Source: Enterobacteriaceae bacterium (GTDB lineage: Bacteria > Pseudomonadota > Gammaproteobacteria > Enterobacterales > Enterobacteriaceae). From it: a DNA stretch of 64,000 bases. Positions 54,376-61,975 of the stretch are shown in pieces. Each line of letters begins with the position of its first letter. The first letter of the stretch is position 1. The translations under genes were made by a program, and so were the position numbers. The notes under the pieces were generated by a model. That model saw nothing but the letters and a program-made list of their open reading frames with translations, was not told the origin of the DNA and did not search any database. Where the stretch lies: contig CABIZV010000005.1 of NCBI GenBank assembly GCA_902363335.1, positions 62,001-126,000 on the forward strand, written 5' to 3'.

Positions 54376-55077
54376 CTGAACGCACCGGCACAGCTCTCTT
54401 TGCCACTGTATCTTCCCGATGATGAAACTTTCGCGAGTTTCTGGCCGGGTGATAACCCTTCTTTACTTGCAGCGGTGCAAAACGTACTGCGGCAGGATCA
54501 CAGCGGATACATCTATATCTGGTCACGTGAAGGCGCCGGGCGCAGTCATTTACTGCATGCTGCCTGTGCTGAGCTTTCCCAGCGCGGCGACGCGGTAGGT
54601 TACGTTCCGCTGGATAAGCGCACCTGGTTTGTGCCGGATGTGCTGGAAGGGATGGAGCAACTTTCGCTGGTCTGCATCGACAATATCGAGTGCGTGGCCG
54701 GTGATGAAGAGTGGGAAATGGCGATCTTTAATCTCTATAACCGCATTCTGGAGTCAGGCAATACGCGGCTGCTGATAACCGGCGATCGTCCGCCACGCCA
54801 GCTTAATCTGGGGCTGCCGGATCTGGCCTCGCGGCTGGATTGGGGACAAATCTACAAGCTTCAGCCACTGTCCGACGAAGATAAGCTGCTGGCGTTACAG
54901 CTGCGCGCGCGCCTGCGCGGGTTCGAGATGCCGGAAGATGTTTGCCGCTTCCTGCTAAAGCGTCTGGATCGCGAAATGCGCACGCTGTTTTTAACGCTCG
55001 ATCAGCTTGATCACGCCTCGATCACCGCCCAGCGCAAGCTGACCATTCCCTTTGTGAAAGAAATCCTCAAGCTTTAG
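54376..55077 (+). CDS. hda: DnaA inactivator Hda, CTG start
   Basis: Hda with the DNA-loaded beta clamp stimulates ATP hydrolysis by DnaA and so prevents re-initiation of replication. The 233-residue protein carries a clamp-binding motif (QLSLPL) at its extreme N terminus. It also has the AAA+ Walker A-like loop EGAGRSHLL, sensor residues and the Arg finger region ASRLDWGQIYKL. Only a CTG at 54376 gives a start that includes the clamp motif and the E. coli length. It has GAGG about seven bases upstream, and no ATG or GTG is available there. The next start, TTG 54400, would delete the clamp-binding motif. E. coli hda is likewise annotated with a CTG start. Confidence 0.93.
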   Translation: MNAPAQLSLPLYLPDDETFASFWPGDNPSLLAAVQNVLRQDHSGYIYIWSREGAGRSHLLHAACAELSQRGDAVGYVPLDKRTWFVPDVLEGMEQLSLVCIDNIECVAGDEEWEMAIFNLYNRILESGNTRLLITGDRPPRQLNLGLPDLASRLDWGQIYKLQPLSDEDKLLALQLRARLRGFEMPEDVCRFLLKRLDREMRTLFLTLDQLDHASITAQRKLTIPFVKEILKL

Positions 55078-55084
55078 TGCCTCT

Positions 55085-55162
55085 CCCGGCGGCGCTGCGC
55101 TTGGCCGGGCTACCTGTATAAATGTAGCCCGGACGAGGTGCGAAGCACCGACTCCGGGAAAT
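55085..55162. repeat. REP/BIME-like element between hda and the aminopeptidase gene
   Basis: The gap between convergent genes contains GGCCGGGCTAC facing GTAGCCCGG (about 55104-55134) within larger GC-rich arms ending CGACTCCGGG. It is the same composite as at 0.6 kb, in inverse orientation. Confidence 0.75.
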
Positions 55163-55170
55163 CTCCGGCG

Positions 55171-56619
55171 CTAACCCAGATCGTTTAACAGATGCTGCAT
55201 CAGCAGTGGAATCGGCCTTCCCGATGCCACGCTTTTGCCACCTTCACGCCACAATGCCGTACCGCTCACGTCGAGATGCGCCCACGGAATGTTCGCCGGG
55301 CAAAAATGATGCAGCAGCCATGCCGCAGATGCGCTGATGGCGGCATTATTGGTCGGCGTGTTACATAAATCGGCAATCGCGCTTTCCGTCTGTATGGTGA
55401 AACGCGCATCCAGCGGTAGCGACCACACCTCATCACCGCTTTGTTCGCCTGCGGCAGTTAATGCGCGACGCAGGGGCGGATCCTGGGTCATTAACCCACT
55501 CAATTCATAGCCCAGCGCTTTCACTACTGCACCGGTCAGCGTCGCTAAATCAATGATATAGCGGGTTTCCGGGTGGCGCTGGCTGGCCCAGGCGATAGCG
55601 TCGGAGAGCACCAGGCGACCCTCTGCATCGGTATTATTGATTTCCACCGTCATACCGTTACAGGCGCGCGCCACGCTGCCGGGCTGCATGGCATCGGGGC
55701 CGATGGCATTTTCCGCCAGCGCCAGTACGCCCATCACGCGTACCGGCAGATCAAGCTCGGCAATGCTAAGCATTAACCCCAAAACGTTTGCCGCGCCGCA
55801 CATGTCATATTTCATGGTGTACATACCCGCGCCTTCTTTCAGCCACAGGCCACCGGTATCAAAGGTTATGCCTTTTCCGACATAGCTACGCACTGGCCCG
55901 CTGCTCACGCCGTCATAATGAATGGCTAACAGGCGAGGAGGGCGGGCCGAGCCTTTACCCACCGCATGCAGCAGACCGAGCCCTTGTTGAATAATCGCCT
56001 TCTCATCCAGCACTTCGCAGCGCAAGGCCGGGAAGTCAGCGCACAAACGCACGGCCTCTTCCACGACAAACTGCGGTGTACATTGTTCCGACGGCAGATC
56101 CGCCAGACGACGGGCGGCAACCATTCCGTTGGCGATGGCCTGTTGCTGGTTGAATAATGCTTCCAGCCGGGCCGACTCGTTCACGGAACAGTAGGCATCG
56201 ATATGCTTCAGGCGCACAGCGTGGTCAGATGTTTTTTTCAGGCCGAGGTCGGTCAGCCTATGGGCCTGATTGAAGAGTAAACGCAGCGTTTTTGCCAGCA
56301 CGGTATCGTGAATATCGGTGCAGTCCAGCAGGACGGCGCTGCAAACCGGCGCGGCAACAAGGGGACGAAGCGTGCTCAGAAGTGAATCGGTCAGCGTGTC
56401 GTGCCAGGCTTTGCGCGGCACCACGGTAACACGTGCAAAAGGGCCACAACCAAAGCACGTATCCGCAAGCGTTCCCTGTTCGGCAAGCGCCGTCATCTCG
56501 GCAATCAGCGGGTTATCACGTAAAGACTCTTCCAATAGCAGCGTGCTGCCGGGAAAGGTAATCAAATGACACCCATCCTGCTCGCGAGAGAGGGCGGTGA
56601 TTAAACGGTAGCGAATCAT
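55171..56619 (-). CDS. M17-family leucyl aminopeptidase-like protein
   Basis: The 482-residue protein is a cytoplasmic zinc/manganese aminopeptidase of the PepA/PepB family. All expected metal and catalytic residues are present with a constant offset from PepA: Lys249, Asp254, Lys261, Asp272, and Asp331, Glu333 and Arg335 in the signature NTDAEGRL. The N-terminal ~170 residues form the usual regulatory domain. It is the last gene of a three-gene operon, three bases from the glycosylasparaginase-like gene. It is distinct from pepB, which lies beyond sseB. It may trim peptides or amino-acid conjugates imported by the adjoining EIIC, an inference from context. Confidence 0.87.
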   Translation of the reverse strand: MIRYRLITALSREQDGCHLITFPGSTLLLEESLRDNPLIAEMTALAEQGTLADTCFGCGPFARVTVVPRKAWHDTLTDSLLSTLRPLVAAPVCSAVLLDCTDIHDTVLAKTLRLLFNQAHRLTDLGLKKTSDHAVRLKHIDAYCSVNESARLEALFNQQQAIANGMVAARRLADLPSEQCTPQFVVEEAVRLCADFPALRCEVLDEKAIIQQGLGLLHAVGKGSARPPRLLAIHYDGVSSGPVRSYVGKGITFDTGGLWLKEGAGMYTMKYDMCGAANVLGLMLSIAELDLPVRVMGVLALAENAIGPDAMQPGSVARACNGMTVEINNTDAEGRLVLSDAIAWASQRHPETRYIIDLATLTGAVVKALGYELSGLMTQDPPLRRALTAAGEQSGDEVWSLPLDARFTIQTESAIADLCNTPTNNAAISASAAWLLHHFCPANIPWAHLDVSGTALWREGGKSVASGRPIPLLMQHLLNDLG

Positions 56620-56622
56620 GAT

Positions 56623-57576
56623 TTACTCCTCGATAGGCGCACGGATGCGGTCGGCATAGGCCTGCATCCAGGCGTCGTCCACCGGTTGATAATGGGTTTT
56701 CTCTTTGACGCGCTCTGCGCGGAATACCGTCAGCGGCTGGGTGGCAGTGGCGACGACAAAAGAGAAGGTTTTGATGTTCGTGGCTGCGCCGAATTCGCCC
56801 TTACGATTCATACAGACGACGGAGAGATCGCCCGCGCGACCAAAGCGCGACATCAGCTTATCCTCAAGCTCGTACACCACCGAATCCGCCGCCTGCTGCG
56901 GGCTCATTCCCTGTTGCATACGCCGCACGATTTCATAGCTGGTGCAGCCTTTCATCAGATCTTCACCGACGCCGGTGGCGGTTGCCGCACCGATTTCGCT
57001 GTCGCAATAGAAACCGGAGCCGATAATCGGCGAGTCACCCAGACGACCGCGTTTTTTCATAAACAGGCCGCTGGTGGAGGTGGCGACGCTCATGGAGCCT
57101 TGCTTATCCAGCGCGATAACGCCGACGGTATCATGCCCATCGTATGGGCTAAGACCTTTATCGAGCGTCTCGCGGCAGCGCTTGCGATAGTGCTGCATCG
57201 CCCGGTCGGTGAGCATTTTTTTGTCGCTAAATCCCTGACTTAGCGCCCATTCGCGCGCGCCCTGGCCGACCAGCAGTGAGTTATAACGCTGACGGCCCAG
57301 CGCATGAGCGACCTTCACCGGGTTGGCAATATCGACCAGGTTACCTACCGCGCCGAAGGCCAGCGTATCGCCGTCCATCCAGGCTGCGTCAAGCTCCACC
57401 TCGCCATTCTCGGTGGGCAGGCCGCCGTAGCCCACCGATTTATACAACGGAAAATCTTCGACAGCGACCACGGCATCAACAACCGAGGTTGTCGCGGCAC
57501 TCCCTGCGGCAAGCGCCGTCGCTGAGTCACTCACCCCTTCCAGCGCCATACGCCAGGTTGCAATTATTCCCCACAT
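56623..57576 (-). CDS. Glycosylasparaginase-like Ntn-hydrolase (isoaspartyl peptidase/asparaginase 2 family)
   Basis: The 317-residue protein is a self-processing N-terminal-nucleophile amidohydrolase. The nucleophile is Thr150, preceded by Asp149 in GHDTVGVIALD. An Asp before the Thr is typical of N4-(beta-N-acetylglucosaminyl)-L-asparaginases, whereas isoaspartyl peptidases such as IaaA usually have Gly there. The following GRLGDSPIIGSG and GAATATGVGED also fit the glycosylasparaginase branch. No signal peptide is seen, so it is cytoplasmic, unlike some secreted bacterial homologues. The operon with an EIIC permease and an M17 peptidase suggests it splits an imported glycosyl-asparagine or related amide. 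An isoaspartyl dipeptidase role is the main alternative. Confidence 0.83.
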   Translation of the reverse strand: MWGIIATWRMALEGVSDSATALAAGSAATTSVVDAVVAVEDFPLYKSVGYGGLPTENGEVELDAAWMDGDTLAFGAVGNLVDIANPVKVAHALGRQRYNSLLVGQGAREWALSQGFSDKKMLTDRAMQHYRKRCRETLDKGLSPYDGHDTVGVIALDKQGSMSVATSTSGLFMKKRGRLGDSPIIGSGFYCDSEIGAATATGVGEDLMKGCTSYEIVRRMQQGMSPQQAADSVVYELEDKLMSRFGRAGDLSVVCMNRKGEFGAATNIKTFSFVVATATQPLTVFRAERVKEKTHYQPVDDAWMQAYADRIRAPIEE

Positions 57577-57579
57577 CTC

Positions 57580-58896
57580 TTACTCCTGCTTTGCTAGCGT
57601 ATTGGATCCCTCGGCATCACTGACTTCTGCCGCGCGGTACTGCTTATCGAGAATGCGCATAAATGGCAGATAGAGCATTGCGCCAATCAATAGATTAAGT
57701 ATTTGCATGACGCTGCCGGAAATATGCCCGGTAACGATAAATCCGCTGATAACCGGCGGCAGCGTCCACGGAATAAATACCCCGGTGGTGACCGCGACCA
57801 TGCCAATTTTCATCGCCACATACTGAATGGTGACCAGCACCAGTGGCACCAGATTGAACGGGATCAGCATAATGGGATTCATAATGACCGGCAGACCAAA
57901 CAGCACCGGTTCGTTAATGTTGAATACCGATGCCCCCGCGCCAAGCCGCGCCACTTCTCGCATGCTCTTACTGCGGGCAAAAATCAGCATGGCGATGACC
58001 AGCGATAGCGTGGCGCCCGCGCCGCCCATCCAAATCATGTCGAAGAACTGCTCGGTAATAATATGCGGCGGCGTCACCCCGGCCTGAATGGCGGCGATGT
58101 TGTCGGTCTGGTTTTCCATCCACAGCGGACGAATGATGCCGTTGACCATTGAGCCGGAGTTGATCCCGACTGACCACAAAATAGTAATGCTGAACACCGT
58201 CATCAGCGCGCCAAAATAGGAGGTGCCGAAATGGCGAACCGGCGTGGCGACCACTTCATAGATGAACTGATGAATGGTTTGATAGTGGGTATTTTCAAAT
58301 CCAATGCGAATGGCCAGTACGATTACCATAACCACCAGCGCGGGAATGAGTGCCGCAAAGGACTCCTGCACCGCAGGCGGCACGCCATCTGGCATTTTGA
58401 TCACCAGCTTTTTCTTTTTCAGCCAGCAAAATAGCTCGGTCCACAACAGCGAACCTATCATGGCGACAAACAGCCCCTTAGTGCCGATCCATTCCACCGG
58501 CATGACGGTAATGCCGCCGTTTTCCGCCACCTTCATAAACGGCGTCAGGATCAGAAAACTGACCAGCGCCAGGATCCCGCACGACAGACGATCTTCATCG
58601 TAATGCTCTGCCAGCCGGTAGGCGACGAGGAAGCTGATAAATAGCGACATCGTTGAAAATACGGCGTTAAACGGGATTTCTACGATAGCGCTCCAGTTCG
58701 CTCCAAAGCTGTGAGACATAAATTGCTGATAGCTTTGATTCGGAAACGACGAAATGACCAGCAGGATAGAGCCAACGATGATGAAAGGCATAAAGGAGAC
58801 GTACGCGCCGCGAATCGCGCCAAGATGGCGCTGCTGTGCGGTTTTTGCCGCAATCGGCATCAGTTTCTCTTCTAAAAATCCCAGAACATTGTTCAT
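57580..58896 (-). CDS. PTS EIIC permease, lactose/cellobiose/chitobiose family
   Basis: The 438-residue integral membrane protein is the sugar-binding channel of a phosphotransferase system. It has about ten membrane segments, the family sequence GASVFNINEPVLFGLPVIMNP (about 328-348) that contains the substrate-site Asn-Glu-Pro, and a Gly-rich IWMGGAGATLSLVI. No EIIA or EIIB gene lies beside it, so it must borrow those proteins, for example from a chitobiose-type PTS. It is the first gene of the operon, three bases before the glycosylasparaginase-like gene. An ACGGAG ribosome site precedes the ATG. The substrate is unknown; the neighbours point to a GlcNAc- or hexose-linked amino acid. Confidence 0.88.
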   Translation of the reverse strand: MNNVLGFLEEKLMPIAAKTAQQRHLGAIRGAYVSFMPFIIVGSILLVISSFPNQSYQQFMSHSFGANWSAIVEIPFNAVFSTMSLFISFLVAYRLAEHYDEDRLSCGILALVSFLILTPFMKVAENGGITVMPVEWIGTKGLFVAMIGSLLWTELFCWLKKKKLVIKMPDGVPPAVQESFAALIPALVVMVIVLAIRIGFENTHYQTIHQFIYEVVATPVRHFGTSYFGALMTVFSITILWSVGINSGSMVNGIIRPLWMENQTDNIAAIQAGVTPPHIITEQFFDMIWMGGAGATLSLVIAMLIFARSKSMREVARLGAGASVFNINEPVLFGLPVIMNPIMLIPFNLVPLVLVTIQYVAMKIGMVAVTTGVFIPWTLPPVISGFIVTGHISGSVMQILNLLIGAMLYLPFMRILDKQYRAAEVSDAEGSNTLAKQE

Positions 58897-58952
58897 TGTG
58901 AACTCCGTAAAAGATTAACGGACATTGTGTGTGTTATGTAATAGAGAACGAC

Positions 58953-59001
58953 GAAAGGATTATCGAAGAAAGGTCATGGTGGAAAGGTGAAACGGGTCAC
59001 A
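58953..59001. promoter_or_regulatory. Divergent promoter region with GAAAGG repeats and a CRP-like site
   Basis: The 165-base spacer between the EIIC gene and the transposase-like gene contains direct copies of GAAAGG at 58953, 58968 and 58982, and a GAAACGG at 58989. These may be a regulator's binding sites. Overlapping the last is GGTGA-N6-TCACA (58986-59001), matching the CRP consensus at nine of ten positions. CRP control would fit a PTS operon. Confidence 0.5.
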
Positions 59002-59061
59002 ACGTCCTGACTTAATCACTATAAATCTCATCTGATTGGTTATTTAACTGCAAGGGTTTTT

Positions 59062-59928
59062 ATGGAAATTAAGCTGCACGCCAATGCCACGACAACGCCC
59101 AGGGTCAGGAAATATTTGCAGGAATCAAATAAAAGCGACCGTGAGCTGGCGAAAGAACTGGGTATTTCGGTAACCACAGTACGCCGTTGGCGAAATCGGC
59201 AACAAACGACCGACCGGAGTACCACGCCGGGAGTGGTACACAAAGCGATGAGACAAGAACAGGTCATCCTGATAAATGCTTTACGGGATATTTTCCAGGC
59301 TCCGCTCGACGATCTGCTGTTTATGGTGGTTGAGGGGCTGGGTATTGAGCTTTCTCGCGCCACGTTAAGCCGCTACCTGAAACCCTCTTATCATGGCGGT
59401 ACGCGCGACAAGCTGTGCGGTAAAAAAGCGCTGAAGGCCGGTATTAAACCGCACACGCTCACGTTGCATTACCGCTTGTTGTCACTGCACATGGATGACG
59501 ATGGCGATCACCATCTGCTGTGGGCGCAGGAACCCGTCAGCGGATGGTGCGCAGCACGAGTCTATTCCGGTATGTCGCCGTCGCTTGTGGTGAGCTGGCT
59601 GGATCAGGTGCTGGCGCAGTTTCCAGGTGATATCCAATCTATTGAGATTAAAAGCGATGAGAGGCTAAGTGATACCCTGGTTGCAGCGCTTAATCAGCGG
59701 CTGGCGGAGCGGGGGATTCAGGGACGAAAAACGTCCGTTACGCCTGAGCGCGTGGCCGTACAGGTTACATCGCCGCTGGTGGAGATTATTCCGGCGGCAA
59801 GCATTTATACGCCAGATGCGCTGGCAGTCAGGTTGTGCACTATTTTTAACACCGGGAAGGAACAGAAAAAGCTGGGGAATATGACGCCGCAGGCCTTTTT
59901 ACACGCGCTGCGGCCGCAAAGTACTTAA
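59062..59928 (+). CDS. Domesticated IS481-type transposase-like protein, putative regulator
   Basis: The 288-residue protein begins like IS481-family transposases (MEIKLHANATTTPRVR). A helix-turn-helix (about 25-45, RELAKELGISVTTVRRW) and a helical domain with PLDDLLFMVVEGLGIELSRATLSRYL (81-106) follow. The C-terminal half resembles a shortened rve integrase core. Possible DDE residues are Asp145, Asp199 and Glu241, and LGNMTPQAFL near the end equals the usual family tail. No terminal inverted repeats or target duplication were seen. It is divergent from the EIIC operon and its stop overlaps the yfgD stop by four bases, as expected for a fixed gene. I infer a DNA-binding regulator of the operon; residual transposition activity is less likely. 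Confidence 0.65.
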   Translation: MEIKLHANATTTPRVRKYLQESNKSDRELAKELGISVTTVRRWRNRQQTTDRSTTPGVVHKAMRQEQVILINALRDIFQAPLDDLLFMVVEGLGIELSRATLSRYLKPSYHGGTRDKLCGKKALKAGIKPHTLTLHYRLLSLHMDDDGDHHLLWAQEPVSGWCAARVYSGMSPSLVVSWLDQVLAQFPGDIQSIEIKSDERLSDTLVAALNQRLAERGIQGRKTSVTPERVAVQVTSPLVEIIPAASIYTPDALAVRLCTIFNTGKEQKKLGNMTPQAFLHALRPQST

Positions 59929-60284
59929 CCCACGATATCCAGAACCTGCTCCGGCGGGCGACCGATGCGCGCCTGGCCGTTGCTGACCACTATCGGGCGC
60001 TCAATCAGCTTTGGATTTTCAATCATCGCCTGAATTAATGCCTCTTCGCTGAGCTGGCTGTCGCTAAGATTGAGTTCCTTATACAGATCCTCTTTCTGGC
60101 GCATCAGCTCGCGGGCGCTGCTCATGCCGAGCATCTTCAGCAGCTGGCGCAGCGTTGCGGCATCCGGCGGCGTTTCCAGATAAAGCACGACGCTTGGGTC
60201 GATGCCGTTGTCCTTTAAAAGGCTCAAGGTTTCGCGGCTCTTTGAGCAACGTGGATTATGGTAGATGGTGACCGTATCCGTCAT
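59925..60284 (-). CDS. yfgD: ArsC-family reductase-like protein YfgD
   Basis: The 119-residue protein has the glutaredoxin-like ArsC fold with the active-site cysteine Cys13 in HNPRCSKSRETL and the Arg-Pro segment IERPIVV. It matches E. coli YfgD, a thioredoxin-fold protein of unknown substrate; there are no arsenic-resistance genes nearby. It lies 11 bases downstream of bepA on the same strand and is probably co-transcribed with it. Confidence 0.9.
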   Translation of the reverse strand: MTDTVTIYHNPRCSKSRETLSLLKDNGIDPSVVLYLETPPDAATLRQLLKMLGMSSARELMRQKEDLYKELNLSDSQLSEEALIQAMIENPKLIERPIVVSNGQARIGRPPEQVLDIVG

Positions 60285-60295
60285 GGTCTCTCCTG

Positions 60296-61759
60296 TTACA
60301 TTTTCTGGTAAGGGCGGAAGCGCTCTTGCAATTGCCGCAGTTGGTCAATACGCGCATCATAACGTGCCTGTTGCAGGCTGCGTAGTTTCACCTGTGCGCT
60401 GGCTGAGCTTAACAGTGAAATCGCCTGGTCAAGTCGGCCGACTAAAGCCATGTTTTCGGCACGGGCGGCCAGCTCTTGGTCGCGGTTGCCCAGCGTCGAT
60501 TCCGCCTGAGCGAGCAGCTCCCAGCCGTTTGTATCATCTTTATTTTCAAAGGTATAGCGATTAAGAATGGTTGCGGCTTCACCGGCCTTGCCGCCTTCAA
60601 GCAGGGCGTTGGCGAGGTTCAACTGCAATACCGGGTTGGTTCGCAACTCGCGCGCGTTCTTGAGTCGATTAATCGCTTCGTTAGTTTTGTTCTGACCGAG
60701 GTCAATATCAGTTGCCAGATCCAGATACCACGCGTTTTGCGGATCGGCGCTTAACAGCGGCTGAAGCTGTTTGCTGGCTTCAGCAAAGTTTTTCGCTTCC
60801 ATCGCCAGCAGCGCACGACCATATTGCGCGGCATGCTGCTCGCGAATATTGCCTTTCGACCAGCTATCGAGCAAATCGCTGCCAAGCTGATTTTTCCCGG
60901 AGTTATACATGCCAAGCGTACGTGCTTTGGCAAAGTAGAAATCGGCGGAGGATTGAACGACCACCGAACGCATCTGGTTGGCACGGTTACGCGCATCTGC
61001 CAGACGGCTTTCCGGCAAGGGGTGAGTCAGCAACATTTCCGGCGGACGTGACGAATAGCGCGATTGATCGAGCAATTTCTCCATAAACGCCGGCATTGCC
61101 TGCGGATCAAATCCTGAACGTTGCAGCACCTGAATGCCGATGCGGTCTGCCTCTTCTTCATTCTGGCGGGTGAAGCTGATCATGCCCTGCTGGGTACCCG
61201 CAAGCGTACCGCTTAACGCCGCCATACCGGCCTGTGGACTTGCCATTGCCAGCAGGATAGAGCCCAGCGCGCCAACCCAGGTCAGCGGGGCGTTACGCTT
61301 TTGATCTTCCATCGCGCGCGCCAGGTGGCGCTGGGTGACGTGCGAAATTTCGTGCGCCATAACCGATGCCAGCTGGCTTTCTGTATCAGAGTAACGGAAT
61401 AACGCTGAGTGCAGCACTACGTTACCGCCAAAGAAGGCGAAGGCGTTGATGTCATCGTTATTAATGAGATAGAAATGAAACGGGGTGCGAACAGAATAGG
61501 CGTGCGAAACCAGCCGCATCCCCAGAGAATTAACGTACTGGACCAGCAACGGGTCATTTATCAGCGGTGCGCTGCCGCGCAGTTGTCGAACATAGTAATC
61601 CCCCATCTGCATCTCCTGACCGATGGAGAGCGTGCTTCCTGCGGACGTGCCCATGTCCGGCAGATTATCCGCTGATTCTGCAAATGCAGGAGCTATCTGG
61701 CCGAGCGCAAGTGTCGCAATAAGGGATGCCAACAGCGTTTTTTTCAACTGCCTGAACAT
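60296..61759 (-). CDS. bepA: Periplasmic metalloprotease/chaperone BepA
   Basis: BepA (YfgC) helps assemble and degrade outer-membrane proteins such as LptD. The 487-residue protein has a signal peptide (1-27, ending APAFA) and an M48 zinc protease domain with HEISH (about 136-140). The second metal ligand is in QNEEEADRIG (about 201). A C-terminal TPR domain follows from about 310. The upstream reading frame is open for another 58 codons, but the ATG at 61759 places the signal peptide correctly and has a GAGG site. BepA works with the BAM complex and may matter for SinH export. Confidence 0.96.
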   Translation of the reverse strand: MFRQLKKTLLASLIATLALGQIAPAFAESADNLPDMGTSAGSTLSIGQEMQMGDYYVRQLRGSAPLINDPLLVQYVNSLGMRLVSHAYSVRTPFHFYLINNDDINAFAFFGGNVVLHSALFRYSDTESQLASVMAHEISHVTQRHLARAMEDQKRNAPLTWVGALGSILLAMASPQAGMAALSGTLAGTQQGMISFTRQNEEEADRIGIQVLQRSGFDPQAMPAFMEKLLDQSRYSSRPPEMLLTHPLPESRLADARNRANQMRSVVVQSSADFYFAKARTLGMYNSGKNQLGSDLLDSWSKGNIREQHAAQYGRALLAMEAKNFAEASKQLQPLLSADPQNAWYLDLATDIDLGQNKTNEAINRLKNARELRTNPVLQLNLANALLEGGKAGEAATILNRYTFENKDDTNGWELLAQAESTLGNRDQELAARAENMALVGRLDQAISLLSSASAQVKLRSLQQARYDARIDQLRQLQERFRPYQKM

Positions 61760-61975
61760 AACCTCGTTTCCTGTAATATGGGATGTGCCTGTTTTGACCC
61801 GCAGCATACCGTTACGTTCCGTAATGGGCTGCTTAGCGAGTGTATCTATCTGCTTACTTATTGAAAACGATAATCGCGCGATTGCCGGGATAAATACAAA
61901 AAGCGAAGTCTTTTTTGTGACATTTAGATACACTTCACGTTCTGTATGAAAACACAGGCCTCAGGGAATAGATTT

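Noticed and set aside
56623..57576. Plain cytosolic L-asparaginase (AnsA/AnsB type)
   Set aside because: The Thr150 nucleophile in GHDTVG and the GDSPIIGSG region belong to the Ntn-hydrolase glycosylasparaginase/isoaspartyl peptidase group, not to the AnsA/AnsB family.
59062..59928. An active insertion sequence
   Set aside because: I saw no terminal inverted repeats or target duplication, the core is shortened, and the stop overlaps yfgD, which points to a resident gene.
61760..61933. 58-codon N-terminal extension of BepA
   Set aside because: It would hide the signal peptide; the ATG at 61759 gives the family length of 487 and a GAGG site.
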